Source: Leptospirales bacterium
GTDB taxonomy: Bacteria; Spirochaetota; Leptospiria; Leptospirales; Leptonemataceae
Reading direction: 5' to 3'
Assembly (NCBI GenBank): GCA_019694685.1
Contig: JAIBBM010000005.1
Span: 1 to 64,000 of the forward strand
Length of the DNA: 64,000 nucleotides
The notes under the pieces were generated by a model that did not search any database, was not told the origin of the DNA, and saw only the letters and a list, made by a program, of their open reading frames with translations. Both the position numbers and the translations under genes were made by a program. Positions 8,270 to 16,535 of the stretch are shown piece by piece; the stretch's first letter is position 1; every line of letters begins with the position of its first letter.

Positions 8270-9721
8270 TCAACCTCCAGGACCAGAATTAGAAGCACGT
8301 CTAAAGTCTACGGGCACTCCGTATCGTTTTCTGATTCTACTGTTGATTGCGTTTCGATTTTTCAAATCCAGAACCATCATTCTTCCATTGGATAATTCAA
8401 GAGTGAGCGTAGCGTCCTTCTTCGCGGCCGCTTCCATGATGTCATGAAGGTGATTGACGCTCTTCACTGTTTCATTTCCAGCGCGAAGAACTTGCGCTCC
8501 TCCGAGAGATTCATAGCCCAGGGTCATATCATCCGGCAGAACGCGCGCAATGATTACAATGCGATCATCTCCTGGCTGATCCCGGAAGCGTTTGCTCTGG
8601 TAAAGATAGGCGAGCTCAGGCGCAGAAGTGGCATACGTTGCTCCAAACTGGCTTTGCAAAAAAAACAGAGACAAATTCAAGAACACTACGCCGCCTTCCA
8701 CAAGAAAGCCCTGCTCTCTTTCGCGGATCGGCACCCGCACCGCATTTCCCTCATTTCGAATCAATTTAAACGATACGTCCATTCGCCTGGCCGCGCGAAT
8801 GATCCGAATGGGCACAGTATCTCCAATTTTGCGAGTCACGCCACCTTTCGCGTACAACAGAAGTTCGATTCTCTGCCTTCCGTTCTTTCCGTCTTCGAAA
8901 AAGCCCCTCTCATCCAGCACGACTCCGTCGACGGCAAGAATGATGTCTCCTTTCTGTAACACACCGTAGGCGCTCGTTCCTGGGTAGATGCGAGTGACCA
9001 TTGGTCCACTTCTCCCTTCCACACCTGCGTTGCGTCTGAGTACAGGATCCACCAGAGATTCGTAGTCAAAGCCTGCTGAACCTGGCGCACCCCCGGCCAG
9101 AAACTGGTGAATGTATCCCGGCAATAGAAAGTCAATCCGCCTGCCGTTGGATCGATCATGAACAAAACCTGCCAGCTTGCCTTTCGAAATCAGAATTCCG
9201 CCTTCAGGAAAAGGCTCAAGCGATGCCACGTTGCCTACAGGGAAGGCAGTGAACCCTGTAGCGGTGGTCACTTCGATTTCTGAAAACTGAACTTCATTTC
9301 TCTGAAGACGAAACAAACCTCCGTCCACACGAATCGACTCAAGCGTTTCACCCACCACAGGATCTGGCCCGGCAGGAATTGGATTCAAATCCTGCGCAAA
9401 GTCAGCGGGAACAGAGAGAATGGCTAAATCCGTTTCGCGATCCGAACGTTCAATCGTCGCAGTCACCGCTTCCGTGGAAGAATGCTTTCGCACTTCTACA
9501 ATCGCCGCTCCGCGCACTTCGCTTTCAAGGGCAAGGATCTTGCCTTTTCCAACGACCAGTCCCAGCCTCTGAAATGGAGTGCCCTGGTCTTTGATCCAGG
9601 GTCTGGTGGCATCTTCCACAACAGGAGTGATCGTAAGCAGGACAATGCCCCGGCGAACGTCCGCGTCTGGCAAAGAAACACCCGGAATCAGAAGAAACAG
9701 AGAAAACAGGCTGCGAATCAT
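8270..9721 (-). CDS. Secreted HtrA/Deg-like PDZ protein lacking catalytic His and Ser (pseudoprotease)
   Basis: A 483-residue exported protein with an N-terminal hydrophobic signal (MIRSLFSLFLLIPGVSL). It aligns by eye with its neighbour at 9718-11304, and both end with the same RIRK-YG-box (INSRIRKRYGVPVDF against TNERIRKAYGLTSLNF). The first domain is a trypsin fold: RETDLAILSV retains the Asp block. The position of the catalytic His (TNAHVV in the neighbour) reads LALESEV, and the GNSGGP serine block is replaced by PEGGILIS. A PDZ domain follows (GPMVTRIYPGTSAYGVLQKG, about 245-330) and a second PDZ-like region lies at the end. It is probably non-catalytic, perhaps a partner or regulator of the active protease. 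The genes overlap by four bases. Confidence 0.85.
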   Translation of the reverse strand: MIRSLFSLFLLIPGVSLPDADVRRGIVLLTITPVVEDATRPWIKDQGTPFQRLGLVVGKGKILALESEVRGAAIVEVRKHSSTEAVTATIERSDRETDLAILSVPADFAQDLNPIPAGPDPVVGETLESIRVDGGLFRLQRNEVQFSEIEVTTATGFTAFPVGNVASLEPFPEGGILISKGKLAGFVHDRSNGRRIDFLLPGYIHQFLAGGAPGSAGFDYESLVDPVLRRNAGVEGRSGPMVTRIYPGTSAYGVLQKGDIILAVDGVVLDERGFFEDGKNGRQRIELLLYAKGGVTRKIGDTVPIRIIRAARRMDVSFKLIRNEGNAVRVPIREREQGFLVEGGVVFLNLSLFFLQSQFGATYATSAPELAYLYQSKRFRDQPGDDRIVIIARVLPDDMTLGYESLGGAQVLRAGNETVKSVNHLHDIMEAAAKKDATLTLELSNGRMMVLDLKNRNAINSRIRKRYGVPVDFRRASNSGPGG

Positions 9722-11304
9722 TTCTTTTCTCCGGGAACAAAATTCAACGATGTAAGTCCGTACGCTTTGCGAATCCTTTCGTTTGTTTGCGAAAGAGAAG
9801 CCGTCTCGAGAACCAATGGAACTGCAGAGTCACGAAAACGAATCGTAATCTTAGGCTCTTTGTGAGCCGCGGCCATAAGCGATGAGAAATGCGTGAAACT
9901 TTTTACTTTCTCTCCATTCACAGACTCTACGACCTGCGAAACAAAACGATCGTTATAAATGTTGGAAGGATCCGCCAGACGTTGAGTCAGCATCACAAAG
10001 CCATCTACAGATCGATAAATGCCTGCACTCAGAAAGTTGTTGTAGTAATATGTAAGATCCGCCCTTCCTTCGCGCGCCCAGTTTCGCGAATTTTGCTGCA
10101 TCAGGTTTGCATCCAGAGGCTGAAACACATGACCCGCTTCGATCCAGTAAGGCGGAGCGGTATCATAGTTGATTCGCAGTGCATCTACCACCTTCGATTT
10201 CCTGGCAGGGAATTTTACAGTTACCTTCTTCCCTTTTCTCAGAAGTTCCACTTCAATGATGGTTCCGGATGCAAGATTATCAAGCATCTCAATGTACGGG
10301 TGCAGACCTCCGTTCCAGTCCACCTCTCCCTCGAAGGATAGCTTCTTGCCATTCACCTGCAGCAAAACGTCACCGCGTTCTATAAAGCCATCCGCGGAAC
10401 TTCCCTGCAGCACATCATACACGAGCACACCTGTATCCACACTGTCTGCATCGAGGCCAAGGGCAGATCGAAGAATTGGATTCTTCGTAGTCATGTCCAT
10501 TGTGCCAAAGTCAATGTATCCGTCATATCGACCATCAGACACATCCGTCAGGAACTTTCGAATGACCTCCGGAGGAATCAAATACCCCAGGTTCTCACCG
10601 CGAGTTAGAGACTGAAATGCAACACCGATTACTTTATCATTTTGAAGTGCCGGACCGCCAGAGTTTCCTGGATTGATCGCCGCATCCACCTGGATCGTCG
10701 CATGCGAATCCACAGTACTGTGCGCATATGTGTCCATGTCTTTGCGCGAAACTACACCTCTCGTGATGGAAACTCTGTCCCCTCCGATCGGAAAACCAAC
10801 TACGACGACTGGAGAATTGAGTTCCGGCGAAACCCCGATCTCCAGGGGCTGCGTATCTTTATAGAAAGCATCATCATCCGCTTCGAGCAATGCAAGATCG
10901 CAATCATGTGCAATGAATACAATGTGTGCTGGATAGTCCTGGCGCTGGTCTGGTCTGTGAAGACGGATGGTATTGGACTGACTGACCACATGAGCATTCG
11001 TCAGAATGCGCTTGCCTGCAATGATAAATCCAGTTCCACTCGCACGTCTGACTGCAGGCGCTCGATAGGGAGTGTCATAAGAATACTCAAAAAAACTGAT
11101 GTCAATGCGAACCACCGCTCGCCTGGCCACAGCTACGTCCTCTGCCTGGATGGAACCGGACAGGAACAGAATCAGAATCGATGCAACAACGCTCGCGAAG
11201 CTACGAGCCTCAGGTATACAGATCTTCTTTGAGAGAAGAGAGCTGTTCCTGCGAAATGCTCTGCCGATAACTGCAGGCCGGATGAGTTGTAACAAGTTCC
11301 ACAT
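9718..11304 (-). CDS. HtrA/Deg-family periplasmic serine protease
   Basis: A periplasmic trypsin-like protease with PDZ domains. The triad is intact: His in RILTNAHVV, Asp in HDCDLALLEAD, Ser in AAINPGNSGGPAL. Next come a PDZ domain (TGVLVYDVLQGSSADGFIER) and a second PDZ-like part with VVESVNGEKVKSF. The start is a problem. The frame is open to 11403, and ATG codons at 11307/11304 would give an export signal with a very long positively charged n-region, deep inside the upstream DUF3501 gene. From TTG 11295 down to the hydrophobic core (ASILILFLSGSIQA) I find no ATG, GTG or TTG. An ATA at 11217 just before the upstream stop would give a normal signal peptide. The upper boundary is therefore uncertain. 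Confidence 0.88.
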   Translation of the reverse strand: MWNLLQLIRPAVIGRAFRRNSSLLSKKICIPEARSFASVVASILILFLSGSIQAEDVAVARRAVVRIDISFFEYSYDTPYRAPAVRRASGTGFIIAGKRILTNAHVVSQSNTIRLHRPDQRQDYPAHIVFIAHDCDLALLEADDDAFYKDTQPLEIGVSPELNSPVVVVGFPIGGDRVSITRGVVSRKDMDTYAHSTVDSHATIQVDAAINPGNSGGPALQNDKVIGVAFQSLTRGENLGYLIPPEVIRKFLTDVSDGRYDGYIDFGTMDMTTKNPILRSALGLDADSVDTGVLVYDVLQGSSADGFIERGDVLLQVNGKKLSFEGEVDWNGGLHPYIEMLDNLASGTIIEVELLRKGKKVTVKFPARKSKVVDALRINYDTAPPYWIEAGHVFQPLDANLMQQNSRNWAREGRADLTYYYNNFLSAGIYRSVDGFVMLTQRLADPSNIYNDRFVSQVVESVNGEKVKSFTHFSSLMAAAHKEPKITIRFRDSAVPLVLETASLSQTNERIRKAYGLTSLNFVPGEKK

Positions 11305-11788
11305 CATTGGTGGACAGGAAAGCTTCCGCCGCTTTTTCTCCCAGCGGAAAATGAATGTACTGGACGCTCGACAACTTGTCCGGATCCATCTGTTTCTCAT
11401 CAAAAACAGCTGAAATCACGTAATCCCGGTCAATCACCAGGCTAACGTGCTTTTCCAGGCCAACGAGTTCCTTAAGCTTCACCCTGCGTGTGGCCTCATC
11501 TGCAAATTCAATCATCAAAGTAGCGCGCAATTCGCAGGGTCCCGGTACCAGTTCGTTGTATGTGTTGATTTCGTGCTGGATTGCTTCTTCTGCGCGAATT
11601 CCCTCTGCTCGCATCATTTCCTGCACCTGATAAAGCATGGTTTCGCGATTTTCAAAAAGAAACATCAAGTACGGTCCTACTGCGATGCGCCGCGGCTCCT
11701 TGATTCGCAGAATCTTTGAACGAAAGCTGTCCCGAATCTTCTCGTATTCTGTGTTCGGAATTACGTCTGCCATTTCAAGTTTCTTCAT
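11210..11788 (-). CDS. DUF3501 family protein
   Basis: A 192-residue soluble protein that I recognise as DUF3501 from the N-terminal KLEMADVIPNTEYEKIRDSF, the RRIAVGPYLMFLFENRETM block (about 34-52) and the C-terminal HFPLGEKAAEAFL. The biochemical function is unknown. Genes of this family commonly sit beside rubrerythrin and an HdrD/GlpC-like Fe-S oxidoreductase, and that trio is present here in order rubrerythrin, Fe-S protein, DUF3501. It starts 14 bases after the Fe-S gene stop and probably shares its transcript. A role in peroxide or redox defence is inferred from this context only. Confidence 0.88.
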   Translation of the reverse strand: MKKLEMADVIPNTEYEKIRDSFRSKILRIKEPRRIAVGPYLMFLFENRETMLYQVQEMMRAEGIRAEEAIQHEINTYNELVPGPCELRATLMIEFADEATRRVKLKELVGLEKHVSLVIDRDYVISAVFDEKQMDPDKLSSVQYIHFPLGEKAAEAFLSTNDVELVTTHPACSYRQSISQEQLSSLKEDLYT

Positions 11789-11802
11789 GGTGCGCTCCTT
11801 GT

Positions 11803-13170
11803 TTACGAACCAGTCTGACCATTCTCTTCAGATGAAATCGCATCCGGGAAACCTCCGTCCTCCGGTTTACGATAAGCACGCGCAAGAATCTGAACTGGAT
11901 GATCCGGTCTCTCACCCAGACCCATACCCTGCTCAATCTGAATCGCCGCCAGGGGGCAGTCCGTTGCAATGTGTGAGGCCTCTTTTTCTTTGAGCCCATC
12001 AAATGCACGCTTCCCTGCTTCAAGACTCATTTCAAAATATTCTTCCTTCATAGCCCAGGTTCCGTTGTGACCACAGCATTCATCCACAACGGCAATTTCA
12101 GCTCCCGGAATCAGCCGAAGAATATCCCGTGACCTGTACCCAATGTTCTGCGCGCGTAAATGGCATGGCACATGATAGCCCACCTTGCCCGGTGAACTGT
12201 TGAAATCGCGATTGAGCTTCTCCTGCTTCTTGAGCTCAAACAAATACTCGTGCACATCCATGGTCGCACTGGCCACTGCCTGCGCTTTTTCTTTTAGCTC
12301 AGGCGGAAGAAAGCTTACGTATTCCTTTTTCAAGGTAAGCGAGCAAGTAGGGTTGATTGCAAGAATGCGATACCCTTCCTTAGCATAAGGATACAGGCTT
12401 TCCACATTCTTCTTCATTTTTGAGATAGCCCAGTCTAGATCCCCGCTGTTTAAACCGGGCATACCGCAACAATTTTGCTCCGGGCAATCCACATGCACTT
12501 GATTCTTCTCGAGCACTTCTACTGTGTCACGACCAAGCTGCGGATTGTTGTAATTTACGAAACATGTTGAAAAGAGAACTACTTTCTCCTGGCCGGCCTG
12601 AACAGGAACTGCGGGCTTCTTTTTGAACCAGCGCATGAAGCTGGTGGAATGGAACTCCGGCATTCGTTTGTTGCGATGAATCCCAAGAATTGCTTCCATA
12701 ATGCGACGATGGAAATTGCTCTTCATCGCTTTGTTTGCAAGACCGGAAAGTAAACCCGCAGTCTTCCCTGCAAAATCAGAGTTGGCCAGAAACTTGTCGC
12801 GAAATGGAACTCCTTCCTTCCTTGCCTTTACATGAACCGCACGCTGTAGGAGAGCAGGATAGTCCAGATTGAATTTATGATGATCACGATCTGTGTAAGG
12901 ACATTTGACATAGCAGATTTTGCACTGATAGCATTCCCCGACGATCTTGTCCTTGTCCTCTGCACTCAATGCGAAGACGTCCTGCTTCTCATCCATCAGT
13001 TGAAAGAGAGTTGGGAAAGAGGGGCAGTATTTGAAACACATCCGGCAGCCATTGCATAGATCAAATGCACGCGCCAGCTCACGATCCGTCGAATCCACAT
13101 CCCAGTAGAGAGAATTGCCTGGATCATACACCGTATCAGATGTATTCTCATAATTAATACGCGCGTTCAT
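11803..13170 (-). CDS. HdrD/GlpC-like iron-sulfur oxidoreductase
   Basis: A 455-residue electron-transfer protein. Two [4Fe-4S] ferredoxin motifs lie near the N-terminus: C39, C42, C45, C49 (CNGCRMCFKYCP) and C80, C83, C86, C90 (CYQCKICYVKCP). Two cysteine-rich CCG-type modules follow (CPEQNCCGMPG about 234, and DECCGHNGTWAMKEE about 370). This layout is that of heterodisulfide-reductase subunit D / GlpC-like proteins. It has no flavin-oxidase domain of its own. It probably passes electrons to or from rubrerythrin as part of the conserved rubrerythrin / Fe-S / DUF3501 set. It lies 59 bases downstream of rubrerythrin, with a strong hairpin in the gap that may lower its expression relative to rubrerythrin. 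Confidence 0.9.
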   Translation of the reverse strand: MNARINYENTSDTVYDPGNSLYWDVDSTDRELARAFDLCNGCRMCFKYCPSFPTLFQLMDEKQDVFALSAEDKDKIVGECYQCKICYVKCPYTDRDHHKFNLDYPALLQRAVHVKARKEGVPFRDKFLANSDFAGKTAGLLSGLANKAMKSNFHRRIMEAILGIHRNKRMPEFHSTSFMRWFKKKPAVPVQAGQEKVVLFSTCFVNYNNPQLGRDTVEVLEKNQVHVDCPEQNCCGMPGLNSGDLDWAISKMKKNVESLYPYAKEGYRILAINPTCSLTLKKEYVSFLPPELKEKAQAVASATMDVHEYLFELKKQEKLNRDFNSSPGKVGYHVPCHLRAQNIGYRSRDILRLIPGAEIAVVDECCGHNGTWAMKEEYFEMSLEAGKRAFDGLKEKEASHIATDCPLAAIQIEQGMGLGERPDHPVQILARAYRKPEDGGFPDAISSEENGQTGS

Positions 13171-13182
13171 GAAAGACTCCGG

Positions 13183-13214
13183 AAAAATTCTGCGCCTGTC
13201 CTGAGGACAGGCGC
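13183..13214 (-). terminator. Hairpin with T-run between rubrerythrin and Fe-S gene
   Basis: GCGCCTGTCC (13192-13201) and GGACAGGCGC (13205-13214) form a perfect 10-bp stem with a 3-base loop. Read on the minus strand it is followed after four bases by TTTTT (13187-13183). It lies directly after the rubrerythrin stop and before the Fe-S gene, so it probably acts as a partial terminator or an mRNA-stabilising 3' end within the operon. Confidence 0.75.
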
Positions 13215-13229
13215 TCTTAGTGTGATCAG

Positions 13230-13649
13230 TTATACGAGAGTTTTCAGACCCTGTTCAAAGCGGCCTGCGTGAGACTTTTCTGCTTTCGCGAGAGTTTCAA
13301 ACCAATCTGCGATTTCAGTGAATCCTTCTTCGCGCGCTGTCTTAGCCATACCAGGATACATATCCGTGTATTCATGCGTTTCGCCCGCGATTGCTGATTT
13401 GAGATTCAGAGCAGTGTCGCCAATCGGCATGCCAGTAGCTGGATCCCCAACCTTTCTCATGTATTCCAGGTGACCGTGTGCGTGTCCGGTTTCACCTTCT
13501 GCTGTGTCGCGGAAAAGACCTGCCAGATCAGGATATCCTTCTACGTCCGCTTGCTTTGCAAAGTACAGGTAACGCCTGTTCGCCTGGGATTCCCCGGCAA
13601 ATGCGGCCTTCAGGTTCTCATGTGTTTTTGAGCCTTTGAGATTCGACAT
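13230..13649 (-). CDS. Rubrerythrin-like diiron peroxidase (erythrin, no rubredoxin domain)
   Basis: A 139-residue four-helix ferritin-like protein. Carboxylate/His metal-ligand motifs appear in both halves: [10 protein letters not shown] and [14 protein letters not shown] in the first, [12 protein letters not shown] and [11 protein letters not shown] in the second. Rubrerythrins reduce hydrogen peroxide in the cytoplasm. The usual C-terminal rubredoxin domain with its two CxxC pairs is missing, so electrons must come from another protein, plausibly the neighbouring Fe-S oxidoreductase. The start at ATG 13649 is preceded by a good GGAGG-type site (CGGAGGACTG). It heads the three-gene redox cassette. 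The 78-base upstream gap to thrS should hold its promoter; I could not identify a convincing PerR box. Confidence 0.93.
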   Translation of the reverse strand: MSNLKGSKTHENLKAAFAGESQANRRYLYFAKQADVEGYPDLAGLFRDTAEGETGHAHGHLEYMRKVGDPATGMPIGDTALNLKSAIAGETHEYTDMYPGMAKTAREEGFTEIADWFETLAKAEKSHAGRFEQGLKTLV

Positions 13650-13727
13650 TCAGTCCTCCGATCACTCATTTAGAGTAATTCTTGATTTGGAATAAATCCA
13701 AAGCCGGTTTATTGTCCAGCTAATTTT

Positions 13728-15557
13728 TTATCCTGCATCAACCAGGAGCGGCTTTGCGATCTGTCTAAGCTTTTTTGTGCGAATCTCGTCGAGCGCTTCC
13801 GCGATAAAGGCATCGAGCGAAATCTCTGTCTTTTCGCCCGAGAAATAATCCCGGCTGTTCAACACATTTTTCTGCTTCTCTACATCTCCGATCACTACCA
13901 TGCGAGGGATCTTCATTTTCTCAGCGTTTCGAATGCGTTTCCCCAGAGTTTCTCCGGAATCATCGAGCGTGACTCGGAGCCCTGCCTTTTTGCAGGCGGA
14001 GGCGAGCTCCTGACAATAAGCATGCACGTTTTCGCTCACCGGCAGAATCCGAACCTGCTCGGGCGCTAGCCACAATGGAAAGGCCCCGCCGAAATGCTCG
14101 ATGAGAAATCCAACAAAGCGCTCATGCGTGCCCAGTGGACTCCTGTGAAGACAGGCCGGCCGTTTCATGCTGCCGTCTTTGTCCACGAACTTGAGATCAA
14201 ACTTTTCAGGCATGAAAAGATCCAGCTGGCAAGTGCTCGCTGTGAACTCTCTTCCTATAGAAGAAACTATCTGAAAATCGACCTTTGGCCCATAGAAGGC
14301 AGCGCCATCGTTCTCCACCTCATAGGCGATTCCGGACGTTTCCATAGCCTTACGAGTCAGAGCTTCGGCTCTCGCCCACATTTCTGAATCGCCGTGGTAC
14401 TTGTCGTTCTTTGGATTGCGAAGCGCCAGCACCATATGATACTTTTCTATCCCCAGAGTGCGATAGTAGTACTCATGGAGCTTTAGAACTTCGAGAAATT
14501 CCTCCACCGCGTCATCTTCTGAACAATAGATGTGCGCATCGTTCATAGACATTCCCCGAACGCGCATCAGGCCCATGAGGGAACCGGAGTCTTCATACCT
14601 GTGACACAGACCATATTCAGCAATGCGAAGAGGTAGTTCACGATAGCTTCGTGGACGCATGGAAAAGATCGTATGATGAAACGGACAGTTCATCGGCTTG
14701 ATGTAGTAATTCTCTTCATCCAATCTCATCGGAGGAAACATAGACTCCTTGTAATGAGGAAGGTGTTCACTGGTATAGAAGAGATCTTCCTTGGTAATCA
14801 CCGGAGTCGTGACTCTCTGATAGCCGTGTTTCTCCTCTGTGTCCTTGGCCCATCCCTCGAGCTCTTCTTTGATCACGTTACCGCGTGGAAGCCACAAAAT
14901 CAAACCAGGCCCAATCTTCTCTGATGTAGTAAAGAGCTCTAGATCCACGCCCAGTCTTCTATGATCGCGCTTCTTGGCTTCCTCCACATTCCTTTCATGA
15001 GTACGCAGTTCTTCCTCTGTGGCAAACAAGTAGCCTGCAATCCGTTGCAGTTGAGGCTGATCTGTTCTCCCTTTCCAGTAAGCCCCAGACACACTCACCA
15101 GTTTGAACGCGCCTAGCTGTCCGGTATGCTCCACATGAGGTCCGTTGCACATGTCTACGAAGACCGCCGATTTCTCGGCACCGCCCTGCTTCACAGTATT
15201 CTCGTAGAAAGACAGCTCAGTTTCGCCCTGGGCCTTGAGGTCGCGCGCCATTTCCACCTTATAACCCTGACCTTCTTTCTCCAATCTCTCGATCGCCTCA
15301 TCAATGGGCAGGTAGAATCTTTCGAATTTCTGATTCGCTTTGACGATTCGCTTCATTCTCTTTTCAAGATCAGGCAGATCTTCGCTTCGGAGCGGCGGAT
15401 CCACCATCACGTCATAGAAAAATCCATGATCCGTATCCGGCCCGATGGCCAGATCCACTTTCGGAAACTTCTCCCGTAGAGCCTGAGCCAGGACATGAGC
15501 AGCACTGTGTCGCATGGTGCTTACAGGAATTTCAGCAGGTTGTTTCGCTTTGGCCAT
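13728..15557 (-). CDS. thrS: Threonyl-tRNA synthetase, without N-terminal TGS domain
   Basis: Charges tRNA-Thr with threonine in the cytoplasm. The 609 residues begin almost directly with the editing domain (HSAAHVLAQAL at 17-27, with the HxxxH zinc-like motif, and later VDMCNGPHVEHTG). The N-terminal TGS domain of about 60 residues found in typical ThrS is therefore absent. The catalytic core shows LFYTSEHLPHYKESMF, the zinc ligand block MNCPFHHTIF, motif 2 (EYGLCHRYEDSGSLMGL) and motif 3 (CLHRSPLGTHERFVG). The C-terminal anticodon-binding domain follows (APEQVRILPVSENV). It is preceded by a 125-base gap and followed by 78 bases before rubrerythrin. Everything needed for activity seems intact. 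Confidence 0.97.
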   Translation of the reverse strand: MAKAKQPAEIPVSTMRHSAAHVLAQALREKFPKVDLAIGPDTDHGFFYDVMVDPPLRSEDLPDLEKRMKRIVKANQKFERFYLPIDEAIERLEKEGQGYKVEMARDLKAQGETELSFYENTVKQGGAEKSAVFVDMCNGPHVEHTGQLGAFKLVSVSGAYWKGRTDQPQLQRIAGYLFATEEELRTHERNVEEAKKRDHRRLGVDLELFTTSEKIGPGLILWLPRGNVIKEELEGWAKDTEEKHGYQRVTTPVITKEDLFYTSEHLPHYKESMFPPMRLDEENYYIKPMNCPFHHTIFSMRPRSYRELPLRIAEYGLCHRYEDSGSLMGLMRVRGMSMNDAHIYCSEDDAVEEFLEVLKLHEYYYRTLGIEKYHMVLALRNPKNDKYHGDSEMWARAEALTRKAMETSGIAYEVENDGAAFYGPKVDFQIVSSIGREFTASTCQLDLFMPEKFDLKFVDKDGSMKRPACLHRSPLGTHERFVGFLIEHFGGAFPLWLAPEQVRILPVSENVHAYCQELASACKKAGLRVTLDDSGETLGKRIRNAEKMKIPRMVVIGDVEKQKNVLNSRDYFSGEKTEISLDAFIAEALDEIRTKKLRQIAKPLLVDAG

Positions 15558-15682
15558 ATAGAGCCAGGAAAATCATAAGGCGGGCAGGGATCGACCACAT
15601 TCCACTTCAGGCAACCGGACACCCCGTCATCCGGAACGATCCAAAGCAAGAATGGGCCAATTCCATGACTGCCCAATTTTCA

Positions 15683-15901
15683 TCATACATTATACTTATT
15701 TCTAACCGTACATTTCGGGCATATGCACGTGACCTCTCCCTTTACCACCCGTTTCCCCTTGGAATTGATCACCTTCCCGATTGCCACGAAGTCAAAAGGC
15801 ACCCCCTCGCCCACATAGTGACCCTCTCCGTATTTCGCAGTTCCCTCGATCATATATCCGCATGCGTGACATTGCACGCGCAACTTCAGAGCCTGAGCCA
15901 T
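15683..15901 (-). CDS. Small zinc-ribbon-like protein
   Basis: A 72-residue basic protein with cysteines at 11 and 14 (CHACG) and at 59, 61 and 64 (CICPKC), the spacing of a two-knuckle zinc ribbon. No wider family is recognised. It could bind nucleic acid or be a small regulatory/structural protein. It lies downstream of the 104-residue gene on the same strand, separated by about 320 bases. The ATG at 15901 is supported by reading through to the two cysteine pairs in one clean frame. Confidence 0.6.
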   Translation of the reverse strand: MAQALKLRVQCHACGYMIEGTAKYGEGHYVGEGVPFDFVAIGKVINSKGKRVVKGEVTCICPKCTVRNKYNV

Positions 15902-16220
15902 ACTCTCTTATCGGCCTCGGACAACCTGACATGCACACCTCGTCCGACATACACATGACAGACCCGGACCCGCCGCCGATTCCAGAACTGATGAGCCTTG
16001 CCATGCCGCAGCAGGGCCAACACAAGCCAAACCCTCGGAAGAGACCGGAACAGGGAACACGTCGCAGTCGCGCAGGGGAACGCCCTCCGGCCGATAGTGG
16101 GATCCCTGACATGAAGTGCTTAAGATTTGGCATAATGACGCATTGAATGCGGTCAGAATTAGTGAGTGAAAATGAGCAATATGGTAAAATGCTTATTGCT
16201 GGTTTATGGGCGGATGGCGA
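15902..16220. other. Non-coding stretch upstream of the zinc-ribbon gene
   Basis: About 320 bases with overlapping open frames on both strands but no convincing gene. One point of note: TCGGACAACCTGACAT (15917-15932) and GTCCGACAT (15942-15950) resemble, with differences, the GTCGGACATCCGAC repeats at 19471 and 19503. This could be a weak extra operator for the same regulator. The right part (16140-16200) is AT-rich, as a promoter or terminator region would be. Confidence 0.4.
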
Positions 16221-16535
16221 TCATTTGCGAGTCTTCTTGCGGGCGGACGACTTCGTAGGCCTGGAATCCCCTGCCCCCTCGATCTCTTCTTTCTGGGAAC
16301 GACGGACCATATACAGATAGTGGCGAATGTACTGGGTGTAGGGTTCTGGGACTTCCCGGGGGTCAAAGTCGGGGGGTAGATCAATGATGCGACGAGCAAG
16401 CGCTGGAGAAAAGTCGTCTTTCTCGGAGTTCATGAGAATCTCCAGCTTTCTGCATACCTCGTGATCGTTTACTTCAACGCTCAACTTGCGCATTGCGGAG
16501 AGCAGCTTATTGATGCTTGGCTTGCCTCGTGCCAT
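16221..16535 (-). CDS. Small unknown basic protein
   Basis: A 104-residue protein with a central segment FSPALARRIIDLPPDFDPREV and a very basic tail (KSSARKKTRK). It has no membrane span or signal peptide and no recognised family. The frame is clean from ATG 16535, preceded by GGCTGCCC-like sequence with no strong ribosome site. The basic tail suggests nucleic-acid binding, but this is a guess. It lies in the accessory region with the zinc-ribbon protein and the DNA-partition genes. Confidence 0.55.
   Translation of the reverse strand: MARGKPSINKLLSAMRKLSVEVNDHEVCRKLEILMNSEKDDFSPALARRIIDLPPDFDPREVPEPYTQYIRHYLYMVRRSQKEEIEGAGDSRPTKSSARKKTRK

Noticed and set aside
13650..13727. PerR/Fur box upstream of rubrerythrin
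   Set aside because: AT-rich half-site-like strings exist, but no convincing 15-bp inverted repeat.
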